From positions 1-31,668 of the forward strand of contig JBGTGB010000012.1 in the NCBI GenBank assembly GCA_041746975.1: 31,668 nt of DNA, written 5' to 3'. Within the stretch, counting starts at the first letter, position 1. Each line of letters starts with the position of its first letter. This DNA is from Haliea sp041746975 (lineage in GTDB: Bacteria; Pseudomonadota; Gammaproteobacteria; Pseudomonadales; Halieaceae). A model generated the notes under the pieces. That model had not been told where the DNA came from. It made no database searches and saw only the letters and a program-made list of their open reading frames with translations. A program made the translations under genes and the position numbers. Shown here in pieces: positions 7,963-15,567 of the stretch.

Positions 7963-8580
7963 ATGAGCGCAACCAGTGAGAGCCAGAAGACTACCACCCG
8001 GCTCGCAATACTTGAGGCAGCAATCGAGGTTTTTGCTCGCCTGGGTTACAGTGGCACCAATTTCCGGGAAATCACCGCGCTCTGCGGAGCTCAGCGCTCA
8101 CTTATCCTCTACCATTTTCAGAACAAGGAAACTCTGTGGCAGGCTGCCGCAGAGGAAATCGAAGGACGCTTCAACGCCGCGTTTGATTCGGTCTATACAG
8201 AACAGGAATACACGAGCGACCGGGAGACCGCCCGCCATGCGCTTTCCTGCTTTCTGGACGCACTCTGCGAAGTACCGGAATACGGACAGATCTATCTCCG
8301 CGAAGGTGCGACGGATGGCCCTAGAATGGAGTGGCTGTCCCGACACTTTGCCCCCCGGCAAGCGCTGAAAGTGCGCTACCGGAACACGGAGGTACAGAAG
8401 CGCGTTCACACCTCGATATTGCGCGATATTCTGGCCAGCACCCTGGTGGCCTTTGTCACGCTGGGCCCCCTGCTGGAGCGATCCCGATCTGTGGCAACCG
8501 GAGCATCTGCGGGTGTTTACCCACTCACCCCGGCAAAACGCGAGGAGCTGGTTGAGTACCTCCTGAAGCTGATTTTCTAA
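7963..8580 (+). CDS. TetR/AcrR-family regulator 1
   Basis: The 205-aa protein has an N-terminal TetR helix-turn-helix (about residues 12-60: RLAILEAAIEVFARLGY through LILYHFQNKETLW) and a variable ligand-binding C-terminus. A GAGGAAC box precedes the ATG. It is divergent from Rieske B, and two identical-arm palindromes lie in the 120-bp gap; the simplest reading is that this protein binds them, represses both genes and is released by a steroid or steroid-CoA ligand. That assignment is inferred from position. It is convergent with the SDR at 8618. Confidence 0.9.
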   Translation: MSATSESQKTTTRLAILEAAIEVFARLGYSGTNFREITALCGAQRSLILYHFQNKETLWQAAAEEIEGRFNAAFDSVYTEQEYTSDRETARHALSCFLDALCEVPEYGQIYLREGATDGPRMEWLSRHFAPRQALKVRYRNTEVQKRVHTSILRDILASTLVAFVTLGPLLERSRSVATGASAGVYPLTPAKREELVEYLLKLIF

Positions 8581-8598
8581 CGCAACAGTCCGCTCCAC

Positions 8599-8614
8599 AG
8601 CCCACGCATGGGCT
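8599..8614. terminator. Stem-loop between convergent genes
   Basis: AGCCCA-CGCA-TGGGCT is a perfect 6-bp stem with a 4-nt loop, located between the TetR 1 stop and the stop of the convergent SDR. No T-run follows on either strand, so it is at best a weak bidirectional terminator. Confidence 0.35.
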
Positions 8615-8617
8615 CAA

Positions 8618-9433
8618 TCAAATAGCCATCAGATTATCCCGCTGCCCCATCCATACCTCCGCGCAGTAACCAAAGTCCACCGGCAGATTGACGCCGCTGA
8701 CGAAGCTCGCCAGCTTGCTGTTCAGCAGGACCAGTGGTTCACCCATTTCCGCGGGATCAGCAAACCGCCCGTTGGAAGGGCAGAACACCTTGATCGCATC
8801 ACGATCAAATTCTTTCGTTAGCTGATCCATGAATGCCGTATCTGTGGGAGAGGGGCTAATGCAATTGATCCGCACCTCACGCTTGGCCAGCTCGCCAGCC
8901 TGCATCATAGTGTAGACAATCATGCACTGTTTGGAAAAACCATAAGCATCCACGTTGAGATCCGGGTGCGCCTCCAACCAGTCTTTGGATTCAGGAAAAC
9001 CGGCCACCGCCAAAAACTCCTGGACCAGGTCCAGGTTCCCTTTCCAGCTCAAGCCTGCGGTGGAAGCGATAGAGGCGATGCCGCCACCCTTGCAGAGGCG
9101 AGGAATCATCGCATCAGTAAGATAGCGTGCTCCGACCCAATTGATCATCACCGTATCGATCGCTGAAAACGGCGGGTGCGGGACACCGGCGCAGTTGAAT
9201 AGCGCATAGATTTCCGCGGGCAGTTCCGCGATCGCTGCATCGACTGAAGCCTGATCTTTCATATCCGTTTTGATCGCCTTTTTCACCGGGACCCTGACGT
9301 CAGTGATATCCAGCGCATATACGTCTGCGCCTGCATCTACCAACAATTGCGCAGCCGCGGCACCCATGCCTGAAGCGGCCCCGGTGATAACTACCTGCTT
9401 GCCCTGATAACCCAGTACATCCTTCATACTCAT
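8618..9433 (-). CDS. Short-chain dehydrogenase, 3-alpha-hydroxysteroid/coniferyl-alcohol dehydrogenase type
   Basis: The 271-aa SDR has the NAD(P)-binding TGAASGMG (residues 18-25), NCAG at 80-83, and a catalytic serine in IASIASTAG with Y164 and K168 (YGFSK). The insert between the serine and tyrosine and the SPSPTDTAFM segment resemble the 3-alpha-HSD/carbonyl reductase and coniferyl-alcohol dehydrogenase branch, which oxidises 3-hydroxysteroids. Two starts are possible: ATG at 9433, and ATG at 9427, which has better spacing from the AGGAGG box. It lies 29 bp downstream of the cycloisomerase-like gene on the same strand, so the two likely form an operon and act on the same sterol. Exact stereospecificity is not predictable. 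Confidence 0.85.
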   Translation of the reverse strand: MSMKDVLGYQGKQVVITGAASGMGAAAAQLLVDAGADVYALDITDVRVPVKKAIKTDMKDQASVDAAIAELPAEIYALFNCAGVPHPPFSAIDTVMINWVGARYLTDAMIPRLCKGGGIASIASTAGLSWKGNLDLVQEFLAVAGFPESKDWLEAHPDLNVDAYGFSKQCMIVYTMMQAGELAKREVRINCISPSPTDTAFMDQLTKEFDRDAIKVFCPSNGRFADPAEMGEPLVLLNSKLASFVSGVNLPVDFGYCAEVWMGQRDNLMAI

Positions 9434-9462
9434 TCCTCCTCCTTCTGTTTATTGTGCCATGA

Positions 9463-10347
9463 TCAATAAATTGGGCCGCCCAGCAGATGGGTCGCAAGAT
9501 CGAGCAGCAGCAGGGTGATCATCGCCACAAAGCTCGATTCGATAAATACACGACCAATGCTCCAACGCTCACCATCCTTTTCTTCATCCAATCGAATAAC
9601 GTTAGGGAAAGCCACCACAAAGTACAGAGCGTAAAACCAGGAGCCCACCCAGAGCATGGCGTCCAGATTCTCGTACCAAACGTTGATCAAGGCGGGATCA
9701 TCGCCATGAGAAATCATCACGAAGTACATGTAGGTTTCACCCCAGCCCCAGAATGCCGCGATGAGCACCACGATACCGCAGTAGGTGATAAAGCGCGCGG
9801 CGGCGGAGCTCCAGTTCATGGTCATGGTGCGGATTCGTCTCAGGGCGATCACCGCAGTGACGTGATAGACGATGAAGAACACGATGGCATTGAAGTACAT
9901 CGAAGGTGGCACTTTCATGTGCCGCGCTAGAGCAGTCGCCTCATCCGGCCCGACCAGCGCAGAATCCAGATAAAGGGTCACATCCTCGAAACGATAGCGC
10001 AGGCCCAGGATTTCAAAGAAATACTCGGTGTGGAAATAGGTGGCCAGAAAAATCCACCAGAACATATACACATTGAACTTGAACCAGTAGCTCTGGTGCC
10101 AGATCACACCACTATTGCGGCGTAGAAACCAGGGCAATAGCACGCAGTAAGGTAACCACATGAGTACGTTCTGCATGATGTTCCAGAAGGTACCCGTGTT
10201 CAGCCAGCCCATCTGGACCATGGCCATGTTGTAGAAGAACCAGAACGGCACAACGGTCAGGAAAAACTTCTCACCCCATGCCTTGTCCGGATTCGGTGAG
10301 AACCAATAGCCGGGAAGGCCTTTCCCGGAGGCCGCTTGTTCCGCCAT
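9463..10347 (-). CDS. Cycloeucalenol cycloisomerase-like (CPI1 family) integral membrane protein
   Basis: The 294-aa, very hydrophobic, Trp/Tyr-rich protein has about six membrane segments. It follows, from memory, the plant CPI1 pattern closely: an N-terminal WFSPNPDKAWGEKFFL (residues 15-30) followed by PFW, then YWFKFNVYMFW (87-97), HTEYFFEILGLRYRF (106-120), FFIVYHVTAVIALRRIR (157-173), and VGSWFYALYFVVAFPNVIRLDE (234-255). Relative to plants it has an insert of about 20 residues near 125-145. CPI1 (EC 5.5.1.9) opens the 9-beta,19-cyclopropane ring of cycloeucalenol to give obtusifoliol. The start at 10347 has an AAGGAG box; ATG 10371 lies at the predicted transcript start. It is co-transcribed with the 3-hydroxysteroid-type SDR. 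The family call is strong, but the bacterial substrate is inferred. Confidence 0.85.
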   Translation of the reverse strand: MAEQAASGKGLPGYWFSPNPDKAWGEKFFLTVVPFWFFYNMAMVQMGWLNTGTFWNIMQNVLMWLPYCVLLPWFLRRNSGVIWHQSYWFKFNVYMFWWIFLATYFHTEYFFEILGLRYRFEDVTLYLDSALVGPDEATALARHMKVPPSMYFNAIVFFIVYHVTAVIALRRIRTMTMNWSSAAARFITYCGIVVLIAAFWGWGETYMYFVMISHGDDPALINVWYENLDAMLWVGSWFYALYFVVAFPNVIRLDEEKDGERWSIGRVFIESSFVAMITLLLLDLATHLLGGPIY

Positions 10348-10375
10348 GTCATTTGCTCCTTTTATTCTCATTTCG

Positions 10376-10404
10376 ATGCTAGAATCTCGCAGCAGGTAAG
10401 TCAA
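10376..10404 (-). promoter_or_regulatory. Promoter of the cycloisomerase-SDR operon
   Basis: On the minus strand, TTGACT (10399-10404), a 17-bp spacer and TAGCAT (10376-10381). The predicted start near 10369 leaves a leader of about 22 nt before the ATG at 10347 and excludes the upstream ATGs. Confidence 0.55.
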
Positions 10405-10489
10405 CAGAATTGTGCAATTCTGTCTACAATGGTCGCTGTTGATTTCTGCTAGAATCCAGCCAGGGTGCAAACCATCCCGGTGCTAGAAT
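10377..10489 (+). repeat. Three copies of TGCTAGAAT
   Basis: TGCTAGAAT occurs at 10377-10385, 10447-10455 and 10481-10489, in the same direction, within 113 bp. Each copy reads as an extended minus 10 element (TGnTAGAAT) toward TetR 2. The third copy sits about 40 bp before the TetR 2 start and is the most plausible promoter. Alternatively they are half-sites for a regulator. Confidence 0.45.
10404..10423. promoter_or_regulatory. 20-bp palindromic operator between the cycloisomerase operon and TetR 2
   Basis: ACAGAATTGTGCAATTCTGT has perfect 9-bp arms around two bases. It touches the minus 35 box of the cycloisomerase promoter and lies about 105 bp before the TetR 2 start. It is a likely binding site of TetR 2. 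Confidence 0.7.
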
Positions 10490-10527
10490 GACCGCACTCA
10501 ATCCACTCAATATCCTGACTCGAGGAG

Positions 10528-11163
10528 ATGATGCAGAAGAATAAAAACGACTCCTCCCTCTCCCGAGCAGACTCTACCAGGGAAAAGATTCTGCACCATG
10601 CGGCGGCCTGCTTTCTGCAGGACGGCTATCGTGATGCTCGCATGATGCATATCGCTTCGCGATGCGGCATCTCCCGCGCCGCTCTCTACAAGCACTTTTC
10701 CACCAAGGAATCGATTCTCCTGGAATTAAACGCACGGGTCATGGAGGATACTTTGGCCGCCACCCGTTTTATCCTTGGCAGCCGTGAGCCCGCACTGACG
10801 GTGATCGAACAGTGGATGCGAGATTTGCTCTCAAATGACCAACCTGGCTTCATTCGGGTAGTCATGATTGATGACGCCCAGGGGGTACTTATGCTGGACC
10901 AGGAGGCAACCGACAATGCCCTGAGTAAAGTCAAGCGAGCCCTGGCAAAGGTCATCCGCCGTGGGATCCGCGAGGGCGATATCAGCCCCAAAATGCATCC
11001 GGCAGATACCGCGCATATGCTGCAGGCGCTGGTGTTCAGCATAGAGCGCAACAACCTGTCCTCTCGCCCGGTAATAGAAATGCGCGAAGGCCGGCGCCAG
11101 GAGCTTATGATCGCCACCATTGTCGCTGGCCTGCGCGCAACGGGCGCTAAAGCGTCTGGCTGA
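10528..11163 (+). CDS. TetR/AcrR-family regulator 2
   Basis: The 211-aa protein has a TetR DNA-binding domain at about residues 17-65 (REKILHHAAACFLQDGY through GISRAALYKHFSTKESIL). The C-terminal part is a generic ligand-binding helical bundle with a C-terminal pattern seen in many TetR_C proteins. A GAGGAG box overlaps the first of two adjacent ATGs (10528, 10531), so the second may be the real start. It is divergent from the cycloisomerase-SDR operon with a 20-bp palindrome between them, suggesting that it regulates that operon. Confidence 0.9.
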   Translation: MMQKNKNDSSLSRADSTREKILHHAAACFLQDGYRDARMMHIASRCGISRAALYKHFSTKESILLELNARVMEDTLAATRFILGSREPALTVIEQWMRDLLSNDQPGFIRVVMIDDAQGVLMLDQEATDNALSKVKRALAKVIRRGIREGDISPKMHPADTAHMLQALVFSIERNNLSSRPVIEMREGRRQELMIATIVAGLRATGAKASG

Positions 11164-11251
11164 AGCTGCTTGCACTGCGAATGCAGGAAGATCGGCGTTG
11201 GCTGATCATTGCAAACCGCCATTAGCGGCCTTGTGCTCTTTTGCCCTGTCG

Positions 11252-11280
11252 TTTACACAATTGGAGTTGCACAGTAGTAT
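11252..11280 (+). promoter_or_regulatory. Promoter of TetR 3
   Basis: TTTACA (11252-11257), a 17-bp spacer and TAGTAT (11275-11280). The predicted start near 11287 falls inside the adjacent palindrome. Nothing else recognisable lies in 11164-11365. Confidence 0.5.
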
Positions 11281-11293
11281 TGGCCCCGGCCAA
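11280..11293. promoter_or_regulatory. Palindrome at the TetR 3 transcription start
   Basis: TTGGCCCCGGCCAA has perfect 6-bp arms around CC. Its position on the predicted start site suggests autoregulation of TetR 3. Confidence 0.45.
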
Positions 11294-11365
11294 AAGCCGT
11301 CGCACCGATGCAGTGTGGATTAGGCCTGCGGCAAGCGAGTCCAACCACTGGAGTAAAAATAACTC

Positions 11366-11986
11366 ATGGCGATGGAATTTGATCAGGCAGATGTCGATGC
11401 CATGGGCCGCCAGGCAGCCAAAAGCAAGGCGACCCAGGACAAGATCATCGGTGCGGTAATCAGCCTTATCAAGGAAAGTGGATTCGCGGCCGCCAGCTCA
11501 AGCAAGATTGCCAAGCGCGCCGGCATTACCTGGGGAGCGGTGCAGCATCATTTCGGGGGCAAGGAAGAAATTCTGGAAGAGGTTCTGCAGCGTTCGCATA
11601 CAAAGTTTCACGAGTCCCTCAGAGCGAACCGATTCACCACCGGCACCGCCGGACGGCGAGTGTCGAAATACGTGGATGCAGCCTGGTACCACTATCAGGG
11701 CGAGGAATACATGGCCTCGCTGGAAATTCTCCTGGCGACCCGAGGGCATGGCAAGGCCAGCAACGATCTTTCCATCAGTCGAAGTCGTCAGGCCCATATT
11801 GAACTTGCCAGAAGGATTTTTCACGACAGCTCGGCTTCCGACAAAATTTTTCAGGAGGTCATCTATACCGTTCACTGTATGCTCACAGGCATCCTGATAG
11901 AAATGGCGCTGGAGCCGGTGAGTTTTGACTCCAAGGTCTACATCAAGCGGCTCAAGACAACTGTGACGGGAATGCTTTACCCCTGA
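11366..11986 (+). CDS. TetR/AcrR-family regulator 3
   Basis: The 206-aa protein has a TetR HTH at about residues 22-70 (TQDKIIGAVISLIKESGF through GITWGAVQHHFGGKEEILEEVL). The GAVQHHFGGKEE recognition-helix region differs from regulators 1 and 2, so a distinct operator is expected. A GGAG lies 12 nt before the ATG; a second in-frame ATG follows two codons later. It stands alone between TetR 2 and the convergent reductase gene. It may control itself through the palindrome at 11280-11293, or act on the 14-17 kb promoters that share a TAAAACATT motif and have no adjacent regulator. Both are inferences. Confidence 0.88.
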   Translation: MAMEFDQADVDAMGRQAAKSKATQDKIIGAVISLIKESGFAAASSSKIAKRAGITWGAVQHHFGGKEEILEEVLQRSHTKFHESLRANRFTTGTAGRRVSKYVDAAWYHYQGEEYMASLEILLATRGHGKASNDLSISRSRQAHIELARRIFHDSSASDKIFQEVIYTVHCMLTGILIEMALEPVSFDSKVYIKRLKTTVTGMLYP

Positions 11987-12051
11987 TCAAGCTGCTCTCT
12001 CAGGTTTCACTGGGGCTGTCAGTTACACCCCACTGTTGCATTGAAAAGTGC

Positions 12052-13050
12052 TCATGAGTTGATAATTCCCTCGGCTTTCATCCAGTCGACCATGTCCCGC
12101 AGGCTCTGGTCTCCGCCTACCAGGTCCGCCCCTACCAGGGTGCGGGCTTCCTCGTCATGCTGTGGAACGCAGCGAGTTAGCACCGCTGCAGCTTCGTAGG
12201 TGAGGTCGGGAGTCGGACCACCCAATGCCTTTTGTTGCAGATCGGCCAACCGTCCAGCCGTCCGCAACGCCCACCCCGGAAACTTCAGCGCTTTGATCTG
12301 CTTGCCGGTTTGCTCCCGCATGATGTCCAGGATCTGCTGATGGGTGAGATAGTCTGCCGTCGCCATGATACGGCGAGGCCCCCTGCCCGGCTCCAGGAGG
12401 CGACTGACGAGCGCAGCCAGATCCCTGACGTCGGTGAAGGTCAATCCGCCCGAAGTGACCAGCATGGAGCCGCGGTTGACATAGTTGGCAAGGAATTCCT
12501 GCCCACTGCCTACCGTTGGATCGGTCGGGCCATTGACAGACCCAGGATAGATGCAGACGACGGGAGCTCCTTCAGCTTGCAGGGCACGTGCATTTCGCTC
12601 TGCTTGCGCCTTCGTTTTCGCATATCTCGAATCGGGTTCCGTCACCGGGTCATCAGCATGCATGACTGGCCCTTTCGGGGGAAACAGCGCCAGGAAGCTT
12701 GACAGGAATATCACCGGATCCAGCCCGGCAGCCACCGACTCCCTGAGCACGCGATCACTGCCGGGCACATTGAGATCCCACATTCTTTGCATGTCGGCAG
12801 TTCTCTTGGACATCATGCCGGCACAGTGCACCACAGCCTGATACCGGGGAAGAAGGTCAATCCAGGTGTTATCGAGAACATCACCCTGGTGACAGACCAC
12901 GCTCTCCGGCGCGATCCCCAGTCTGGCAAGGATGGACTGCTGCTTCTCGGCATTGCGGGCCAGAACACCGACCGTGTGACCCGCTCGCAGAACATGATCA
13001 ACAATGTGGCTGCCGATGAATCCTGTCGCGCCTGTCACGAGCACGTTCAT
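12052..13050 (-). CDS. NAD(P)-dependent epimerase/3-beta-hydroxysteroid dehydrogenase-like reductase
   Basis: The 332-aa extended SDR has an N-terminal GATGFIGSH (residues 7-15, GxxGxxG) and YxxxK at Y143/K147 (YAKTK). The VVHCAG segment (73-78) and FLSS (115-118) follow the extended-SDR plan. Family members include 3-beta-HSD/C4-decarboxylases, dihydroflavonol reductases and the bacterial C-4 sterol demethylation partner SdmB. In this context 3-beta-HSD or SdmB-like decarboxylase action is plausible; specificity cannot be fixed by reading. It starts 36 bp after the stop of the LLM gene at 13087 and belongs to the same operon. It converges with TetR 3. Confidence 0.8.
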   Translation of the reverse strand: MNVLVTGATGFIGSHIVDHVLRAGHTVGVLARNAEKQQSILARLGIAPESVVCHQGDVLDNTWIDLLPRYQAVVHCAGMMSKRTADMQRMWDLNVPGSDRVLRESVAAGLDPVIFLSSFLALFPPKGPVMHADDPVTEPDSRYAKTKAQAERNARALQAEGAPVVCIYPGSVNGPTDPTVGSGQEFLANYVNRGSMLVTSGGLTFTDVRDLAALVSRLLEPGRGPRRIMATADYLTHQQILDIMREQTGKQIKALKFPGWALRTAGRLADLQQKALGGPTPDLTYEAAAVLTRCVPQHDEEARTLVGADLVGGDQSLRDMVDWMKAEGIINS

Positions 13051-13086
13051 CCTTCGATCCTTGTGGCAAACAGCTGCGATTGGACA

Positions 13087-13947
13087 CTAGGCGAGGTATT
13101 GATTGGCAAACCTCTCCATGTCATTGAGCTTCTCAGACAGAGACATGGAACTGGCCATGCCGTTGGCATCGCAAAAAGCTTCCCGATACAACATGGTAGC
13201 CCCCAATTCCTTGCACCTATCGATGTTCGACTCTGACATCTCGTAGAGACCAAGGCAGATTTCGAAATCCTCAAGATTTCTACCGCACTCCCTACGATAC
13301 TGAATCAGAGTAGGCACGAAGAACTCCACTTCGCTCATTTCATGCTGCCCGCCAATCCACCCATCGTGCCGTGCGGCTCTTCTCAGTGCGGGTTCCGCAA
13401 AGCCTCCGATGTAGATCGGAACTGGCTGGAAGAGTCCCGGAGACATCTGTAGCGACGGAAATGGATAAAACTCACCATCGTGGCTAACGGGTTCACCTGT
13501 CCATAGCTTGGCCATGACTTCAAGCGCCTCATCGCAGCGCCGCCCCCTGGTATGAAAATCCTGGCCTACCAGTTCAAACTCCGACTTTTGCCAGCCAATT
13601 CCGGCCCCGAGAATCACGCGCCCTTCGCTGATGTTGGCAACGGTAGATACCAGCTTGGCAACATTGAAGGGATCATGCATCGGCAGCACATAGACACTGC
13701 TGAGAAAGCGAAGCCGTGTCGTCACCTGCGAAAGCGCGGCTATCTGAACCCAGGGCTCCGGCCAATGTGTTTCCGGGTACCAGCGGATGAGGTTGTTCTT
13801 ACTGTATTCGTAGTTTTCGTACTGCTCGCTGAAGGTAATCAGATGTTCTCCGAGAGAGATACCCTCGAATCCGAGGCTCTCGGCATGACGAGCAAGCGTG
13901 GGGAGCTCCTGCATATCGATCATGGCGACGCATTGCCAGTATTTCAT
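13087..13947 (-). CDS. LLM-class flavin/F420-dependent oxidoreductase (TIGR03619-like)
   Basis: The 286-aa luciferase-like protein begins MKYWQCVAMIDMQELPTLA, with LGFEGISLGEHL, ISEGRVILGAGIGW and PIYIGGFAEPALRRAA motifs, close to the TIGR03619 group. It would use reduced FMN or F420. An ATG at 13983 is in frame but lies upstream of the predicted transcription start, so 13947 is preferred. First gene of an operon with the 3-beta-HSD-like reductase, divergent from the CYP51-ferredoxin operon. The substrate is unknown; co-regulation with the P450 suggests a sterol intermediate. Confidence 0.8.
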   Translation of the reverse strand: MKYWQCVAMIDMQELPTLARHAESLGFEGISLGEHLITFSEQYENYEYSKNNLIRWYPETHWPEPWVQIAALSQVTTRLRFLSSVYVLPMHDPFNVAKLVSTVANISEGRVILGAGIGWQKSEFELVGQDFHTRGRRCDEALEVMAKLWTGEPVSHDGEFYPFPSLQMSPGLFQPVPIYIGGFAEPALRRAARHDGWIGGQHEMSEVEFFVPTLIQYRRECGRNLEDFEICLGLYEMSESNIDRCKELGATMLYREAFCDANGMASSMSLSEKLNDMERFANQYLA

Positions 13948-13978
13948 ACGAGTAAACCTATTGCATAGATGGCCAAAA

Positions 13979-14007
13979 AACATACTCTATGAAATGTTAC
14001 AAGTCAA
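13979..14007 (-). promoter_or_regulatory. Promoter of the LLM 2-reductase operon
   Basis: On the minus strand, TTGACT (14002-14007), a 17-bp spacer and TATGTT (13979-13984). The spacer contains TAACATTTCATA, loosely like the TAAAACATT motif found at the neighbouring promoters. Confidence 0.5.
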
Positions 14008-14090
14008 ACTGTAGCCGCGCAGGCCTGTATTTCCGTGGAAAAGGCGCGCTTATACGCTAGCGCCCGGGTTCGATTTATGCCCTTCTTTTC

Positions 14091-14119
14091 TTGTGATTGA
14101 AGATAGCTTGGCCTATACT
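14091..14119 (+). promoter_or_regulatory. Promoter of the CYP51-ferredoxin operon
   Basis: TTGTGA (14091-14096), a 17-bp spacer and TATACT (14114-14119), giving a start near 14126 inside an AT-rich element. Confidence 0.5.
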
Positions 14120-14120
14120 C

Positions 14121-14146
14121 TATAAAATTTATATAGCAATGTTTTG
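14121..14146. promoter_or_regulatory. Degenerate operator on the CYP51 transcription start
   Basis: TATAAAATT, an 8-nt spacer and AATGTTTTG. The layout (9-8-9) and right arm match the perfect inverted repeat at 17074-17099; the left arm differs at three positions. The left part also forms a 13-nt palindrome TATAAA-A-TTTATA. Confidence 0.45.
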
Positions 14147-14203
14147 TCTGGTTCCACATAGTACTCTCGCACGATACTCTTGCATAGGAAACTCGAGGTC
14201 AGT

Positions 14204-15556
14204 ATGACGCAGTCCAGCAAACCGATTCCCTTCGTCAGCGGCGCGAAACCCTCCGACCAGGGTGGGCATTTCGAAGAGTTCTGCGCTCACCCCGCCTTCT
14301 TCCTGCAGCGAGCCTATAAAGAGTGCGGAGAGCTGGCGGAATTCGACATGGGAGGCAGGAACACCGTACTGATGGTAGGTCCGGAAGCGCATGAGGCAGT
14401 GTTTCGCGTCGACGATGACAAGGTCAGCGCGCGGGAAGCCTATCAGTTCATGGTACCCATCTTCGGCAAGGGCATACAGTATGGTGCACCCCTGGATATC
14501 GAACGGCAACAGTTGCGCATGCACTCGAGGGGCCTCGCCAGTGAGAAAATGAATCACTATGCCCCGATTATTGCCAAGGAGGCCGAAGACTGGATAGCAG
14601 ATTGGGGCGACAGCGGCGAAATCGACTTTTACGAGGGCTTTGCCGATCTGACCATCAAGACTTCGACTCACTGCCTGCTCGGATCCGAATTTCGCTATTC
14701 ATTGACGGACGAATTCGCGGAGCTCTATCACACCCTCGGCGCCGCGGCCGACGCTGGGGGCCTGCAGGACCCGGGAGCACAAAAGGAAGCTTATGAGGCG
14801 CGTGATCAGGCTCGTGCGCGGCTGGAAGAACTTATTACTGAGCGGGTGGATCTCCGCCGCGCCTCTGGCGAGGTAAACATGGACCTGCTCCAGGTGTACA
14901 TGGATACAACCTACCCTGACGGCCGCCACCTCACAACCAGTGAGATAGCGGGCATGATCGTCTGGTTCATGTTTGCCGGGCATCATACCAGCGCCAATAC
15001 CGCCGCATGGACCCTGGTGGAACTGGCGCGATACGCCGACCTCGCCGCTGCTGTTGTCAGCGAGGTTGACGAGGTCATGAGCAGTGGCCAGCAGTTTGAC
15101 CTGAAGGTCCTGCGTCGCATGTCCAGGCTTGAAGGATTTATCCGTGAGGCCCTCCGTGTGCATCCACCGCTTAATACCCTCACCCGCCGGGTGATCGAGG
15201 ATTTCGAGTACAAAGGACATGTCGTCGAGAAAGGCAAAAATGTGATGCTTTGCCCCTATGTCGCCCATCGGCTGGAAAGCAGCTTTGAAAATGCCGAGGC
15301 CTTTAACCCAGATCGGCCAGCGCCCGACAATCCCTTCGCACTCATTCCCTTTGGTGGCGGCCAGCGCAAATGTGTGGGCAACGCATTCGCTATTCTTCAG
15401 GTCAAGGTCATATTCTCGGTACTGCTGCACCATTACGAGTTCGAGTTGGCCGGCCCTCCCGGTGAGTATGCGGAAATCATGCCGTCCCTGATCCTGCGTC
15501 CGTCTGATCCCTGCATACTACGGTACCGACGGCGCACTGACCGCCCGGCAGCGTGA
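14204..15556 (+). CDS. Cytochrome P450, CYP51 family (sterol 14-alpha-demethylase-like)
   Basis: The 450-aa soluble P450 has the same length as mycobacterial CYP51 and no membrane anchor. Hallmarks: B'-region signature Y80-x-F-x-x-P-x-F-G (AYQFMVPIFG, residues 79-88) ending IQYGA where CYP51s usually have VxFDA (Asp replaced by Gly94); I-helix FAGHHTS (257-263) with the CYP51-specific His before Thr-Ser; ExxR at E315/R318; heme ligand C390 in FGGGQRKCVG; C-terminal RYRRRT (440-445), also seen in the mycobacterial enzyme. CYP51 removes the 14-alpha-methyl of sterols in three monooxygenations. F82 matches the Phe that favours C4-monomethyl substrates such as obtusifoliol. The start at 14204 has a GAGGT box. 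It is followed by its ferredoxin. Confidence 0.87.
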   Translation: MTQSSKPIPFVSGAKPSDQGGHFEEFCAHPAFFLQRAYKECGELAEFDMGGRNTVLMVGPEAHEAVFRVDDDKVSAREAYQFMVPIFGKGIQYGAPLDIERQQLRMHSRGLASEKMNHYAPIIAKEAEDWIADWGDSGEIDFYEGFADLTIKTSTHCLLGSEFRYSLTDEFAELYHTLGAAADAGGLQDPGAQKEAYEARDQARARLEELITERVDLRRASGEVNMDLLQVYMDTTYPDGRHLTTSEIAGMIVWFMFAGHHTSANTAAWTLVELARYADLAAAVVSEVDEVMSSGQQFDLKVLRRMSRLEGFIREALRVHPPLNTLTRRVIEDFEYKGHVVEKGKNVMLCPYVAHRLESSFENAEAFNPDRPAPDNPFALIPFGGGQRKCVGNAFAILQVKVIFSVLLHHYEFELAGPPGEYAEIMPSLILRPSDPCILRYRRRTDRPAA

Positions 15557-15567
15557 GGGGCGATTTG

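Noticed and set aside
12003..12035. GGGG/CCCC inverted repeat between TetR 3 and the convergent reductase
   Set aside because: The arms are short with a mismatch and a long loop, and no T-run follows.
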